Shown in pieces: positions 44,381 through 52,832 of a stretch of DNA of 64,000 nucleotides. Position 1 is the stretch's first letter; each line of letters starts with the position of its first letter. Origin of the DNA: Henriciella marina DSM 19595 (lineage in GTDB: Bacteria; Pseudomonadota; Alphaproteobacteria; Caulobacterales; Hyphomonadaceae); assembly GCF_000376805.1 (NCBI RefSeq), contig NZ_AQXT01000002.1:2046001-2110000 (forward strand). The letters are read 5' to 3'. The position numbers and the translations under genes were made by a program. The notes beneath the pieces were generated by a model. The model had not been told where the DNA came from, ran no database searches, and worked only from the letters and a program-made list of their open reading frames with translations.

Positions 44381-45418
44381 ATGGCCAAAGGTGCTGACGA
44401 TCCAAGGCTCGACCCGCGCATCCGCGCAATGCTGGCAACGATGCCGCCGCCACAGGCGCGAACGGCAAAAACACGCGATGAGATGGTCGCGAATGCGAAT
44501 ACCGCAGAGGCCAATCAGCGCGCGGCCTTGCTCCAGCAGCTCCTCTCGCAAGTCGATACAGAAAGCATCGCGCCATCAAAGGGCATCGATATCTCGACCC
44601 ATGAATTTGAAAGCGCACCGGACGGCAACACGATCAAGCTGCAGCTGATCAAGCCGGAGGGCGCAGGTGACCTTCCCTGCATCTACTACATCCATGGCGG
44701 CGGGATGCTGGAGTTTTCCTGCTTCGATCCGATGTACCAAGCGTGGGGCCGGATGATCGCCCATCAGGGCGTCGCGGTGGCGATGGTCGACTTTCGTAAT
44801 GCGCTGCGCGCCTCTTCAGCACCGGAAATTGCGCCTTTCCCCGCAGGCCTGAATGATTGCGTCTCTGGTGTGAAATGGGTCTCCGAAAACGCGAGCACGC
44901 TTGGCATCGACAAGAATGCCATCATCATCGCAGGCGAAAGCGGCGGCGGGAATTTGACGCTGGCCACGGGTCTGAAGCTGAAACAGGACGGTGATATCGG
45001 CCTCGTACGCGGGCTCTATCCGCTCTGCCCCTATATCGCGGGCAGCTGGCCGCGCGCTGACCTGCCTTCATCGTCGGAGAACAATGGTATCCTTCTGGAC
45101 CTGCACGAATTTGGCGGGGCCATTGCCTATGGCATCGAAGCCTTCGAAGCCAGGGACCCGCTCGCCTGGCCCCTCTTTGCCAGCGAGGCGGATGTAAAAG
45201 GCCTGCCGCCCGTGATGATCAGCGTGAATGAATGCGATCCGCTGCGCGATGAGGGTATCGCCTTCTATCGCCTGCTGCTGAAAGCGGGCCAGCCTGCTCA
45301 GTGCCGCAATGTCATCGGCACCAGCCACGGCCTCGAAATCGCGACTCATCTCTGTCCCGATATCAGCCGCCAGACCGCGGCCAGTCTGGCGCAGTTCCTG
45401 CGGGATGTCTCAGCCTAG
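44381..45418 (+). CDS. Alpha/beta hydrolase (HSL-type esterase/lipase)
   Basis: A 345-residue hydrolase with the HSL-family oxyanion motif YIHGGGM near residue 105, the nucleophile GESGGGN near residue 188, and the acid and base in NECDPLRDEG and GTSHGLE. These are class IV esterases. ATG 44381 has a very good ribosome site (GGGAGGAATAGAC). The stop overlaps the convergent hydrolase gene by four bases. Substrate unknown. Confidence 0.87.
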   Translation: MAKGADDPRLDPRIRAMLATMPPPQARTAKTRDEMVANANTAEANQRAALLQQLLSQVDTESIAPSKGIDISTHEFESAPDGNTIKLQLIKPEGAGDLPCIYYIHGGGMLEFSCFDPMYQAWGRMIAHQGVAVAMVDFRNALRASSAPEIAPFPAGLNDCVSGVKWVSENASTLGIDKNAIIIAGESGGGNLTLATGLKLKQDGDIGLVRGLYPLCPYIAGSWPRADLPSSSENNGILLDLHEFGGAIAYGIEAFEARDPLAWPLFASEADVKGLPPVMISVNECDPLRDEGIAFYRLLLKAGQPAQCRNVIGTSHGLEIATHLCPDISRQTAASLAQFLRDVSA

Positions 45419-46284
45419 AGAAAGTCCTGGAGCGTCTCGATGAAAAGCTCGAAGCGGTCATGGTGCAGCCAGTGGCCAGCTTCGGGGAACATCTTCACCT
45501 CAGCATGCTCGAAATGCTCGATCCGACCATCTTCTGCCGGGTTCGAGGCCCAGCTTTTCTCACCATAGAGCAGAAGGGTCGGGCAGGAGATCGACTTCCA
45601 CAGTTGGGCGACCTGTTCATGGGTGATGTCCACCGATTCCCAGACGCGCAGATAATTATCGAACTTCCAGGAATAGGTCCCGTCCTCATTGCGGGCGATA
45701 CCATTGATCGTGAGGTGGCGCGCCTGTTCCGCTGACAGGAAGCTGTTCTCATCCTTCATGCGCGCATAGGCCTGTTCGAGCGTGTCATAGCGCTTGGGCT
45801 GGCGCCCGGCGAGGCCGCGCTTGTCGTCGATCATCTTGCGGAAATGCTCCTGCCACGGCGTTTTCCGGCGTTCTGCGAGGCGGCTAGGGCTTGGACCGAG
45901 CCCCTCAATCGCGACGATCTTGCGGACATTTTCCGGATAGAGGCCGGTATAGCGCAGGCAGATATTCCCGCCCAGCGAGTGCGAGACGATGGTCACCGGC
46001 GCAAGCTTCAGCTGATGGATCAGCTGGGCCAGATCATAGATATACGCCTGCATGTTGTAATTGCCTTCGGGCGACCAGGCGCTGTCGCCATGGCCGCGCA
46101 GATCCGGCGCAATGACGTGCCAGTCCTTGCGCAGGAGCTCTGCCGTCCAGTCCCAGCTGCGGCAATGGTCGCGCCCGCCGTGCACCAGAAGGAGCGGCGG
46201 CGCGTCCTCATTGCCCCAGTCTGCGTAGTGCAGCTTCAGGCGCTGGGAAAAATAAGTGTGAGAGGTCGGTCCGAGAAGTGTCAT
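45415..46284 (-). CDS. Alpha/beta hydrolase
   Basis: A 289-residue hydrolase: oxyanion LLLVHGGRDHCRSWDW near residue 33, nucleophile elbow VSHSLGG near residue 100, DLRGHGDS, and a C-terminal EAGHWLHHD supplying the catalytic His. It resembles C-C bond or ester hydrolases of the BphD/haloalkane-dehalogenase-like class. Substrate is not readable. It is directly downstream of rlmB (two bases between) on the same strand and probably co-transcribed. Confidence 0.85.
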   Translation of the reverse strand: MTLLGPTSHTYFSQRLKLHYADWGNEDAPPLLLVHGGRDHCRSWDWTAELLRKDWHVIAPDLRGHGDSAWSPEGNYNMQAYIYDLAQLIHQLKLAPVTIVSHSLGGNICLRYTGLYPENVRKIVAIEGLGPSPSRLAERRKTPWQEHFRKMIDDKRGLAGRQPKRYDTLEQAYARMKDENSFLSAEQARHLTINGIARNEDGTYSWKFDNYLRVWESVDITHEQVAQLWKSISCPTLLLYGEKSWASNPAEDGRIEHFEHAEVKMFPEAGHWLHHDRFELFIETLQDFL

Positions 46285-46286
46285 TT

Positions 46287-47054
46287 TCAGGCCTTTCCTG
46301 AACGCATGGCTTCATAGAATGCAATCGCGGCGGCGTTGGAAACATTGAGGCTTTCCATGCCGGGCACCATCGGGATGCGCGCCAGCGTCGCGCAGGCCTT
46401 GGCCACGGCGGGACGCAGGCCTGAGCCTTCGGCGCCCATGACAAATGCCACCTTGGGTGCGCCAGAAACAGCGGCGTCCAGCATTTCGGTGCCTTCACCT
46501 GCAAGGCCAACCGTATGGTATCCAGCATCGCCGAGCGCATCCAGCGCGCGGGCGATGTTCACGACACGAATTTCTTCGACCGCTTCAATCGCGCCTGCCG
46601 CCGCTTTGGCCACAACGCCTGTCAGCGGCGGTGTATGCCGGGTCTGCAGCACCAGTCCGCCAATGCCGAACGCGGCCGCTGAGCGGAAGATCGCCCCAAG
46701 ATTATGCGGATCGGAAATCTGGTCGAGCACGCAGAGGCGGTCAGGCGCGTCAGGGCGTGCCAGCACATCCTCAAGCACGACAGGCTCCAGCGGCTGGACC
46801 TTGATCGCGATCCCCTGGTGCACGGCATTGTCTGGAAGCAGCTTGGCCAGCGCTTTCTGGTCGAGGACTTCAAAACCGGAAAGCCCTGTGCGCTTGGCCG
46901 CATTCTCTGTCGCAACCCAGCGCAGGATGACCCTGTCCTTGTTCGCAATTGCGGCTTCCACGGCGTGCTGGCCCCACAGCCAGAGGGGCGCTGTCGGGTC
47001 GGGTGCAGCCCGCGCTGCAAATCGCCGTTTCTCATGGTTGCGTGGAATGGGCAT
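46287..47054 (-). CDS. rlmB: 23S rRNA (guanosine-2'-O)-methyltransferase, TrmH family
   Basis: A 255-residue SPOUT methyltransferase. An N-terminal substrate-binding domain (LWLWGQHAVEAAI) is followed by the trefoil-knot catalytic domain with VLDQISDPHNLGAIFRSA, AFVMGAEGSGL and IPMVPGMESLNVSNAAAI. The three motifs are diagnostic. RlmB methylates G2251 of 23S rRNA. It is read away from the tRNA-Tyr gene. Confidence 0.93.
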   Translation of the reverse strand: MPIPRNHEKRRFAARAAPDPTAPLWLWGQHAVEAAIANKDRVILRWVATENAAKRTGLSGFEVLDQKALAKLLPDNAVHQGIAIKVQPLEPVVLEDVLARPDAPDRLCVLDQISDPHNLGAIFRSAAAFGIGGLVLQTRHTPPLTGVVAKAAAGAIEAVEEIRVVNIARALDALGDAGYHTVGLAGEGTEMLDAAVSGAPKVAFVMGAEGSGLRPAVAKACATLARIPMVPGMESLNVSNAAAIAFYEAMRSGKA

Positions 47055-47157
47055 CGTCCCTATAAAGCGCGCTTCGGAGCGCCGGAGGTTGTTTTATTTC
47101 AGCCTTTTGGCGTCCTGATCTGGCAGCGTCAATCTCGCACGCTGCAAGGCAGTCCCT

Positions 47158-47242
47158 GGAGGGGTGGCCGAGTGGTTAAAGGCAGCAGACTGTAAATCTG
47201 CCCGCATAGCGTACACAGGTTCGAATCCTGTCCCCTCCACCA
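47158..47242 (+). tRNA. tRNA-Tyr (anticodon GTA), CCA encoded
   Basis: GGAGGGG pairs with CCCCTCC, with A and CCA following. The anticodon stem-loop CAGACTGTAAATCTG gives GTA. A long variable arm (CCCGCATAGCGTACA) shows the class II form normal for Tyr. Confidence 0.96.
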
Positions 47243-47305
47243 CTCATTTCAGGTGGCCTAAAAGGCCAAAAATCAGTCCGGTGGACTGATTTTACCAAAT
47301 GAGTG
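47241..47305. repeat. Nested palindrome directly after tRNA-Tyr
   Basis: An outer 9-bp stem CACTCATTT (47241-47249)/AAATGAGTG (47297-47305) encloses two hairpins. They are TGGCCT-aaa-AGGCCA (47254-47268) and AAAATCAGTCC-ggt-GGACTGATTTT (47269-47293). The last can act as an intrinsic terminator for the tRNA. The outer stem begins inside the tRNA CCA end. Confidence 0.75.
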
Positions 47306-47502
47306 CCCCGGCAGGGGCTTTATTGAATTGCTTCCGTCTCCTCGCTGCGCTCGTCACATGAAGCGCGCTCAAGGCTGCGCGCCGCGACCACGGTAGCGAT
47401 TAGCCCACCAGTAATTACCCATTAGCTCGCCGCACTGCCAACAACTCCGGCTCTTCCCTTGCATCGCGGGCGCTGGCGAAGTATCTCCAGCCGCTCTGGC
47501 GC

Positions 47503-47576
47503 GCGGATATAGCACAATGGTAGTGCAGCAGCCTTCCAAGCTGAGGATGCGGGTTCGATTCCCGCTATCCGCTCCA
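47503..47576 (+). tRNA. tRNA-Gly (anticodon TCC), CCA encoded
   Basis: GCGGATA pairs with TATCCGC; the anticodon loop CTTCCAA gives TCC (reads GGA and GGG). T arm GGGTTCGATTCCC is canonical. It is the last clearly chromosomal RNA gene before the mobile element. Confidence 0.95.
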
Positions 47577-47669
47577 GATGCCCCCCGCTTCAATCGAAGA
47601 AACTGATGCATCTGAGAGTGTGGCAGACGATGTGCGCGACTTCCGCCCACGCGGCAAACGCCAGCTCTT

Positions 47670-48518
47670 CTACATGCCTTCGGCTTTCGCCTTCCGCCAG
47701 TAGAAAAGCGCAAGACAAGTCACGACAAGCGGGACCATGAGGCCGTATTCGTCGATCCACATCTGTGTGCCCTCGCCCGCGACGGTGAGCGGCGTAAAGA
47801 TCTTCTGAATGAAAATATTGTGGGCGGCGTGAAAGATAATGGCAGGCCAGAAGCTGCCGGTCTTGAACGTGAAATACGTCATGATCACAGAGATGCTAGT
47901 TATCATGAGTGTAAAGCAGGCGACCTGAAAGACGGGGTCACCGCCGCCATATCTGATGATGATCGGAAAGTGCCAGGCTGCCCATATCAGGCCGCTCGTA
48001 ATGGAGACCGCGCCAAAGGGCATGACCTTGCGAAGTTCCCAGACCAGAAAGCCCCGCCAGCCGATCTCTTCCCCAGCAATCGATCCAAGGGATTTGATGA
48101 ATTGCACGCTGGCCAGAAGGCAGATCATCACGATCGTCGACACGACAGGGACGTTCGACGGAAAGCCGATCTCAGACGACCATTCGGAAATGGTTTCGGG
48201 ATTGAACGGGGCACCAAGACCGAACATCCAGATCAGACAATACGCCAAGGCGACATAGCCCGCCGGTATGAAGTATGCCTGAACATTGCTGCGCCAGTCT
48301 CCCCATGCCCAAGGCAGACTGGAGATCGGGCGGCCCCTGATCTTCAGCGTGATGAGGGCGGCAATGGCCGGACAGATCATCAATGCGCCCACATAGAGGC
48401 TGGTGGGATTGAGTTCGAGGATCGCAAAATGTGCAATCGCGCTCAGGACGATCAGGAGTCCCATGAAGATGGAAATCGTTATCCAGGCGTCGCGACGATC
48501 AATCGAAGAATAGGTCAT
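47670..48518 (-). CDS. CPBP-family intramembrane metalloprotease
   Basis: A 282-residue polytopic protein of the CPBP (Abi, CAAX protease-like) family. The active-site motifs are visible: EEIGWRGFLVW near residue 150, AAWHFPII, and FHAAHNIF near residue 230. Eight or so membrane helices surround them. Members cleave prenylated or small membrane peptides and often protect bacteriocin producers. ATG 48518 preferred over TTG 48524. It lies at the edge between the tRNA and the mobilization genes, so it may be chromosomal or cargo. Confidence 0.85.
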   Translation of the reverse strand: MTYSSIDRRDAWITISIFMGLLIVLSAIAHFAILELNPTSLYVGALMICPAIAALITLKIRGRPISSLPWAWGDWRSNVQAYFIPAGYVALAYCLIWMFGLGAPFNPETISEWSSEIGFPSNVPVVSTIVMICLLASVQFIKSLGSIAGEEIGWRGFLVWELRKVMPFGAVSITSGLIWAAWHFPIIIRYGGGDPVFQVACFTLMITSISVIMTYFTFKTGSFWPAIIFHAAHNIFIQKIFTPLTVAGEGTQMWIDEYGLMVPLVVTCLALFYWRKAKAEGM

Positions 48519-48524
48519 CCGCAA

Positions 48525-48596
48525 TCACATATCGAATTTCGATAAATAGTCCAGCGCCATCTAAATGGCCGGGTTCTTGACACGAATGCCTGGGGG
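48525..48596. promoter_or_regulatory. Candidate origin of transfer/mob promoter region
   Basis: Directly upstream of the mobC-mobA operon are two small inverted repeats: TATCGAA-t-TTCGATA (48530-48544) and GCCAT-ctaa-ATGGC (48556-48569). A TTGACA hexamer follows at 48577-48582. Hairpins immediately upstream of a mobC-relaxase operon are where oriT usually lies. No nick sequence is proven. Confidence 0.45.
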
Positions 48597-48707
48597 ATGG
48601 CGCGCCTAGAAGGAGAAACTTCGAACGCGCTTTTCAACACTTTATCCGAGTGGAACGACCATCTCAAGACCTCTGACCTGAAGGGACACGATGAGCCCAA
48701 GCCATGA
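48597..48707 (+). CDS. Small 36-residue ORF coupled to mobC
   Basis: ATG 48597 opens a 36-residue frame (MARLEGETSNALFNTLSEW...) whose TGA (48705-48707) overlaps the mobC ATG by four bases (ATGA). GGGGG precedes it but is closer than ideal. Codon use is unremarkable and no domain is recognised. Overlap like that at the next gene pair suggests it is translated. It could be a leader peptide. I rate it as plausible only. Confidence 0.4.
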   Translation: MARLEGETSNALFNTLSEWNDHLKTSDLKGHDEPKP

Positions 48708-49126
48708 AGGGGTCGTCACGCGATCCCTTCAACGGCGCTGCCGATGGCACGCAAAATACGCCTGACTACGGCAAGCCAGTCTCAGTTCGCTTCACAGAAG
48801 AAGAACGCGCAGAGCTTGAGCGCTTGGCGGGTGATCTCACTCTCAGCGCATATATTCGCTCACGATGCATCGGGGATGAGGCTGAACCTCACCGCACACG
48901 TGGCAAGCGGCCTATCAAAGACTTTGAGGCATTAGGGCGCGTCCTAGGCGCGCTTGGTCGCTCGCAGCTTTCAAACAATCTGAACCAGCTTGCGAGGGCG
49001 GCCAATAGCGGAACGCTCGGCCTGTCGCATGAAACTCAGGCGGCAATTGAAGATGCCGCTCAAGATATAGCTTTCATCCGCAACGAACTGATCCAGGCTC
49101 TTGGCCTACGGGACGCGCAGCCATGA
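48704..49126 (+). CDS. mobC: MobC-type mobilization accessory protein
   Basis: A 140-residue protein with an RHH-like N-terminal domain (VSVRFTEEERAELERLAGDLTLSAYIRSRCI) and the conserved helical tail GRVLGALGRSQLSNNLNQLARAANSG, which is the MobC (bacterial mobilization protein) signature. MobC melts oriT and helps the relaxase. Its stop overlaps the relaxase ATG by four bases (49123-49126), so the two are translationally coupled. Confidence 0.88.
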   Translation: MKGSSRDPFNGAADGTQNTPDYGKPVSVRFTEEERAELERLAGDLTLSAYIRSRCIGDEAEPHRTRGKRPIKDFEALGRVLGALGRSQLSNNLNQLARAANSGTLGLSHETQAAIEDAAQDIAFIRNELIQALGLRDAQP

Positions 49127-50367
49127 TCTTCGTCGGGAACTCACGTGCGAACGGGCAGAATCTCGCTCGCCATTTGATGAGTCCTGATAATGAGCATGTG
49201 ACCGTCCAAGAAATATCGGGCTTTTCTGGCGATGATCTAGCGTCAGCATTCAAAGAGGCAGAAGCAACAGCACGAGGTACACGCTGCAAGAAATATCTAT
49301 TCTCCCTCAGTCTCAACCCACCGTCATCGGAGAGGGTCGAAACTGAGGCATTTCTGGAAACCATCACGGAAGTCGAAAATCGACTTAGCCTCTCAGGCCA
49401 GCCGCGCGCTATTGTCTTTCACGAGAAAGGTGATCGTCGCCATTGCCATGTGGTTTGGAGCCGCATCGACAGCGAGGAGATGAAAGCCATTCCCCTAGCC
49501 TTCACAAAACGCAAACTGATGGAGCTCTCGAAAGAGATTTATCTCGAACATGGCTGGGAGATACCAGACGGATTTATCCAGCCTGCCCTTCGCGATCCTA
49601 AAAACCTTACGTTGGCCGAGTGGCAACAGGCCAAACGTATTGGGCAAGATGCAAAGGAACTGAAGGCGGTTTTCCAGTCATGCTGGAAGCGATCAGATAG
49701 CCAACGCTCATTCGCCAACGCGCTGCAAGAGCACGGTCTCGCCTTGGCAAAAGGCGACCGTCGCGGCTTTGTCGCAACCGATCTCAATGGCGAGATTTAC
49801 GCCATCGCGAGGTGGTGCGGCGTCAAGACCAAGGATGTGAGAGCGCGTCTTGGAAAACCAGACAATCTGCCTTCGGTTGCATTGGCCAAGGAGAACCTGG
49901 CGAAGGCTGTTTTGCCTGCCGTTGAGAAGCTCAAGAGACGGGCTGCGCGCAAGGAAGGTCAGATCAAAGAGCGTCAGGAGAAGCTCCTTTGGCAACTTAC
50001 TGAGAAGCATCAGGGAGAGCGCAGACAGCTATCAGATCGCCAGGCCAAACGCTCACAAGCCGAACTTGAGATCAGGCAAGAGCGCTTCAACAAAGGCCTG
50101 CGTGGCCTCTTTGACAGGATCACGGGAGCCTACGGCAAGACGAAGAGACAGAATGAGCTTGAGGCCTACGACGCACTTAGGCGCGATCAGACCGAACGCG
50201 ACAAGCTGGTCTACAGACAGCTTGGAGAAAAGCGTGACCATCTGAAGCGCCAGCGAGACATTCTGCAAAAGGCTCAACAGCTCGGACGCGATCTCAAGAG
50301 TGACCTGAAAAACCTGCGCGAAAAGCGGGAGAGTGATCGGTCAGGGCGCGATGGTCCACAACGATAA
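49123..50367 (+). CDS. mobA: Relaxase/mobilization nuclease
   Basis: A 414-residue DNA strand transferase for mobilization. The HUH metal motif is DRRHCHVVWSRI near residue 107. Conserved family text GTRCKKYLFSLSLNPP lies near residue 52 and HVTVQEISGF near residue 25. The C-terminal 200 residues are long basic helices, likely coiled coil. There is no tyrosine in the first 55 residues where motif I of most HUH relaxases places the catalytic Tyr. The family then either uses another residue or a different Tyr (see findings). Strongly coupled to mobC. Confidence 0.88.
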   Translation: MIFVGNSRANGQNLARHLMSPDNEHVTVQEISGFSGDDLASAFKEAEATARGTRCKKYLFSLSLNPPSSERVETEAFLETITEVENRLSLSGQPRAIVFHEKGDRRHCHVVWSRIDSEEMKAIPLAFTKRKLMELSKEIYLEHGWEIPDGFIQPALRDPKNLTLAEWQQAKRIGQDAKELKAVFQSCWKRSDSQRSFANALQEHGLALAKGDRRGFVATDLNGEIYAIARWCGVKTKDVRARLGKPDNLPSVALAKENLAKAVLPAVEKLKRRAARKEGQIKERQEKLLWQLTEKHQGERRQLSDRQAKRSQAELEIRQERFNKGLRGLFDRITGAYGKTKRQNELEAYDALRRDQTERDKLVYRQLGEKRDHLKRQRDILQKAQQLGRDLKSDLKNLREKRESDRSGRDGPQR

Positions 50368-50388
50368 GAGCCTAGACTAAATCATTCC

Positions 50389-52539
50389 TCATGCGTCGCC
50401 GCCTTCTGGAGCATTTTCCGTTCTGAATGCCTCCAAAAATTTATCTCTGTCATTCAGACGTATCAGGACTGGATCATCACATGAGGATGCCTTACCAAAA
50501 AATACCGCATGGCGTTCTTTTAAACTTGGTAAAACTCGAGCGTACTCGGAACCGATATAATTACCCAGAAAGTCCTTTCCGGTATCATCGAAAGTCCTCA
50601 TCGCGAAAATTGAATTGCACTGGTTTAGTATCGTCTTTGTGACGTTAGCAGTTCTCTGAGTAATGAGAAGGCACCCTAGCCCGAACTTACGACCTTGTAG
50701 AATTGCTCGTGCGCTTGCCGCAGTGGCATTCTTGTCGCCATCGCTTGCAACAGAGTTCCATTCAGGCACCAAACTATGAGCTTCTTCATATACAAGACAA
50801 GCCCGCGCAGTATCGACCATGCCAAGCTCCTGACAGGCCTTTAGCGCAGCGTTGGAGAACATAGCTGTAATTTCGCAAGGCGTCAGGTCAGTAAATGCCG
50901 CTTGGTTCTGATATGCATTAGTCGTCTGTTTGCTAACTCTGAAGCCAGCGGGATTGAAGACTAGAAGTCGTTGTTCAGTTTCGGGTGCAAGAAATGCAGA
51001 TACGGCCTCAATAACTGCGGCATTAAACGTATGCAGAGAGCCACCTTCCTCCTTACCCTGTGCAACAGGCCGTCCCTGCGCGGAGTCGGATAATGCTTGG
51101 TTGACGGCGTTTTGATAGTCTTGGTCGATGAAGTCCTCGAGCAGTGTCGCATACTGATCTGTCAAATCTAGACATATGACCTTTATCCCTTGCGCAATCA
51201 TGCGCTCAACCAACTCGATGGAAAGATAGCTTTTCCCGATGCCGAGAATGCCCAATATAGCGGTATTGTGTGTAACTGCGTCAGATACATCGATTGACAC
51301 CTGATAATCAGTGCCGGGGAAATGACCTACCGCCTCTGCATTGTGAGTGAACTCATCGGTAGATTTCATGAATACCGGGGCGTTAATTCGCGGCAACCAT
51401 TCTGTTGGCTTGAATTTCTTCCCCTCAGTATCCCACTTGCCAATCTTTCGAGCCTTGGCGCGGACGTAGCCATACTTATTTTTCTGTTGCACGGCTTCTT
51501 CACGTGTCAAACCATCAATGACTTGATAGATTACGTCCTCTCCACGGACTTTGACATCAACCAATCGCCCTTCGGAAAGTTCGTCGTCATTGGTGACTTC
51601 TATTTCGATGAACTCAAGGTCGGAATCGCTGTCCACTATTCCGCAAAGCGAGCCGATCCTTTCCAGTACTCTAACCGCCTGAGCTTCCTCTGCTCCAACT
51701 GATAGAAGCGTCGCCGCACCACTTCCAACAGCCGCTTCCTGAGCGTGGCTCTTCAGAGCTGGCGGCACGGGCAGATTCAAAGCTCGCAGCAAAATCCCGT
51801 CATCTCTACCAACATAGTTTAGCGCGACACCTAGCGTCGTAGGACCATGATCGTCGGAAATTGCCATAAGGGTACCCGACTTGTGACGCACGTCATCATC
51901 CTGTCGGATCAGTACGAGCCCTGGAGCCTGATGGGCGGCAACGACACCAAGCACTGCCAACTCTTCTTTACCAAACTTATCACGTACCCAGCCAAGGAAC
52001 TGGAGCACAGATTCGATGGGTTCGAAAGCGACTATCAAAGCCCACAGAGTGAGGATTGTGTAAAGTTCAGCAGTCGAAGATCGGTGGAAGACCCAAGCGA
52101 GCACGAGGATAACCAAAGTGAAGATTGTTCGTGGAGCACCAAACCCCTTTACACTACGCTCGACGCTCAACACCCAGGGGCGGGTTTCAAGCCCGTGCGT
52201 GCGCTTGAGAAGCAAAACGGCCATCGAAAGTAAGAAGCAGGCTGCACAAGCTCCAAAGGCGATCAATAAAATCAGTTGATCATTCGGCAGCGAGGGGTTT
52301 GCGGCCAGTGCCGCAATCAGCGTTCCACCTGCGACGAACGAATTGGTCGCCACGTCCGCTGGTGGAACAAAGTGAGGATTCAGAAGTCGGCTACCGAGAA
52401 TTAGGCTTGCAACGCCGTTGGCGAACCAAAGTAGCTTTTCGTTTAATGGAAAGCCTTGGCCTATGATCGACCACTGGATGAAAACCAATATGGCCAAATA
52501 TAGAATTGTGGCAACCGCGCGTCCCTTTTTATCGTTCAC
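50389..52539 (-). CDS. Membrane-anchored HerA/DUF87-like ATPase
   Basis: A 716-residue protein. The first about 200 residues hold about six membrane helices (ILYLAILVFIQWSIIGQGF through TILTLWALIVAFEPI). Then comes a soluble domain, and from about residue 425 a RecA-fold motor: Walker A GILGIGKSY, Walker B CLVYEEAH near residue 580, and a sensor region LLITQRTANVTK and MRTFDDTGKDFL. The motor resembles HerA/VirB4-type translocases (DUF87). Its N-terminus overlaps the stop of the RHH gene by four bases, so they form an operon. It could be a DNA translocase that helps transfer, or a defence ATPase. No nuclease partner is next to it. Confidence 0.75.
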   Translation of the reverse strand: MNDKKGRAVATILYLAILVFIQWSIIGQGFPLNEKLLWFANGVASLILGSRLLNPHFVPPADVATNSFVAGGTLIAALAANPSLPNDQLILLIAFGACAACFLLSMAVLLLKRTHGLETRPWVLSVERSVKGFGAPRTIFTLVILVLAWVFHRSSTAELYTILTLWALIVAFEPIESVLQFLGWVRDKFGKEELAVLGVVAAHQAPGLVLIRQDDDVRHKSGTLMAISDDHGPTTLGVALNYVGRDDGILLRALNLPVPPALKSHAQEAAVGSGAATLLSVGAEEAQAVRVLERIGSLCGIVDSDSDLEFIEIEVTNDDELSEGRLVDVKVRGEDVIYQVIDGLTREEAVQQKNKYGYVRAKARKIGKWDTEGKKFKPTEWLPRINAPVFMKSTDEFTHNAEAVGHFPGTDYQVSIDVSDAVTHNTAILGILGIGKSYLSIELVERMIAQGIKVICLDLTDQYATLLEDFIDQDYQNAVNQALSDSAQGRPVAQGKEEGGSLHTFNAAVIEAVSAFLAPETEQRLLVFNPAGFRVSKQTTNAYQNQAAFTDLTPCEITAMFSNAALKACQELGMVDTARACLVYEEAHSLVPEWNSVASDGDKNATAASARAILQGRKFGLGCLLITQRTANVTKTILNQCNSIFAMRTFDDTGKDFLGNYIGSEYARVLPSLKERHAVFFGKASSCDDPVLIRLNDRDKFLEAFRTENAPEGGDA

Positions 52540-52748
52540 TTGCGGGCCCCACGGTTCTCGGCTTCTTTTTGATGTTTGGCCCTGTCATTTGCTGGCCCGT
52601 GCGTCCTCACGTATTCTCGCATGAATTCGCGCAATACTTGGGCGGCAGGCTTGTCTTGTGCATGGCAGATTTGCAGGAAATTGTCCCGCAAATGTCTTTG
52701 CATTCTAATCCGAAGCCCAACATCTTTCATGATGCGGAGTGTAACCAT
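52536..52748 (-). CDS. Ribbon-helix-helix-type small protein
   Basis: About 70 residues from the ATG at 52748, with a longer frame beginning at GTG 52802. The pattern of one strand followed by two helices, GLRIRMQRHLRDNFLQICHA then KPAAQVLREFMREYVRTH, is that of RHH DNA-binding proteins of plasmids and antitoxins. It overlaps the HerA-like gene by four bases. It probably represses its own operon from the hairpin-rich region just upstream. Start codon is uncertain because no strong ribosome site is seen. Confidence 0.6.
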   Translation of the reverse strand: MVTLRIMKDVGLRIRMQRHLRDNFLQICHAQDKPAAQVLREFMREYVRTHGPANDRAKHQKEAENRGARK

Positions 52749-52832
52749 TGGATACACATTTAACCAGCGAAATTGTGGCAAAATGCCGAGGATGGAGTTC
52801 ACCTAATCCGCACAACTTTTGTCGAGGGTTTC

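Noticed and set aside
47369-47713. Minus-strand frame over the tRNA-Gly(TCC) gene
   Set aside because: Its sequence (SGNRTRILSLEGCCTTI type) is the well-known artefact of reading the complement of a tRNA-Gly gene.
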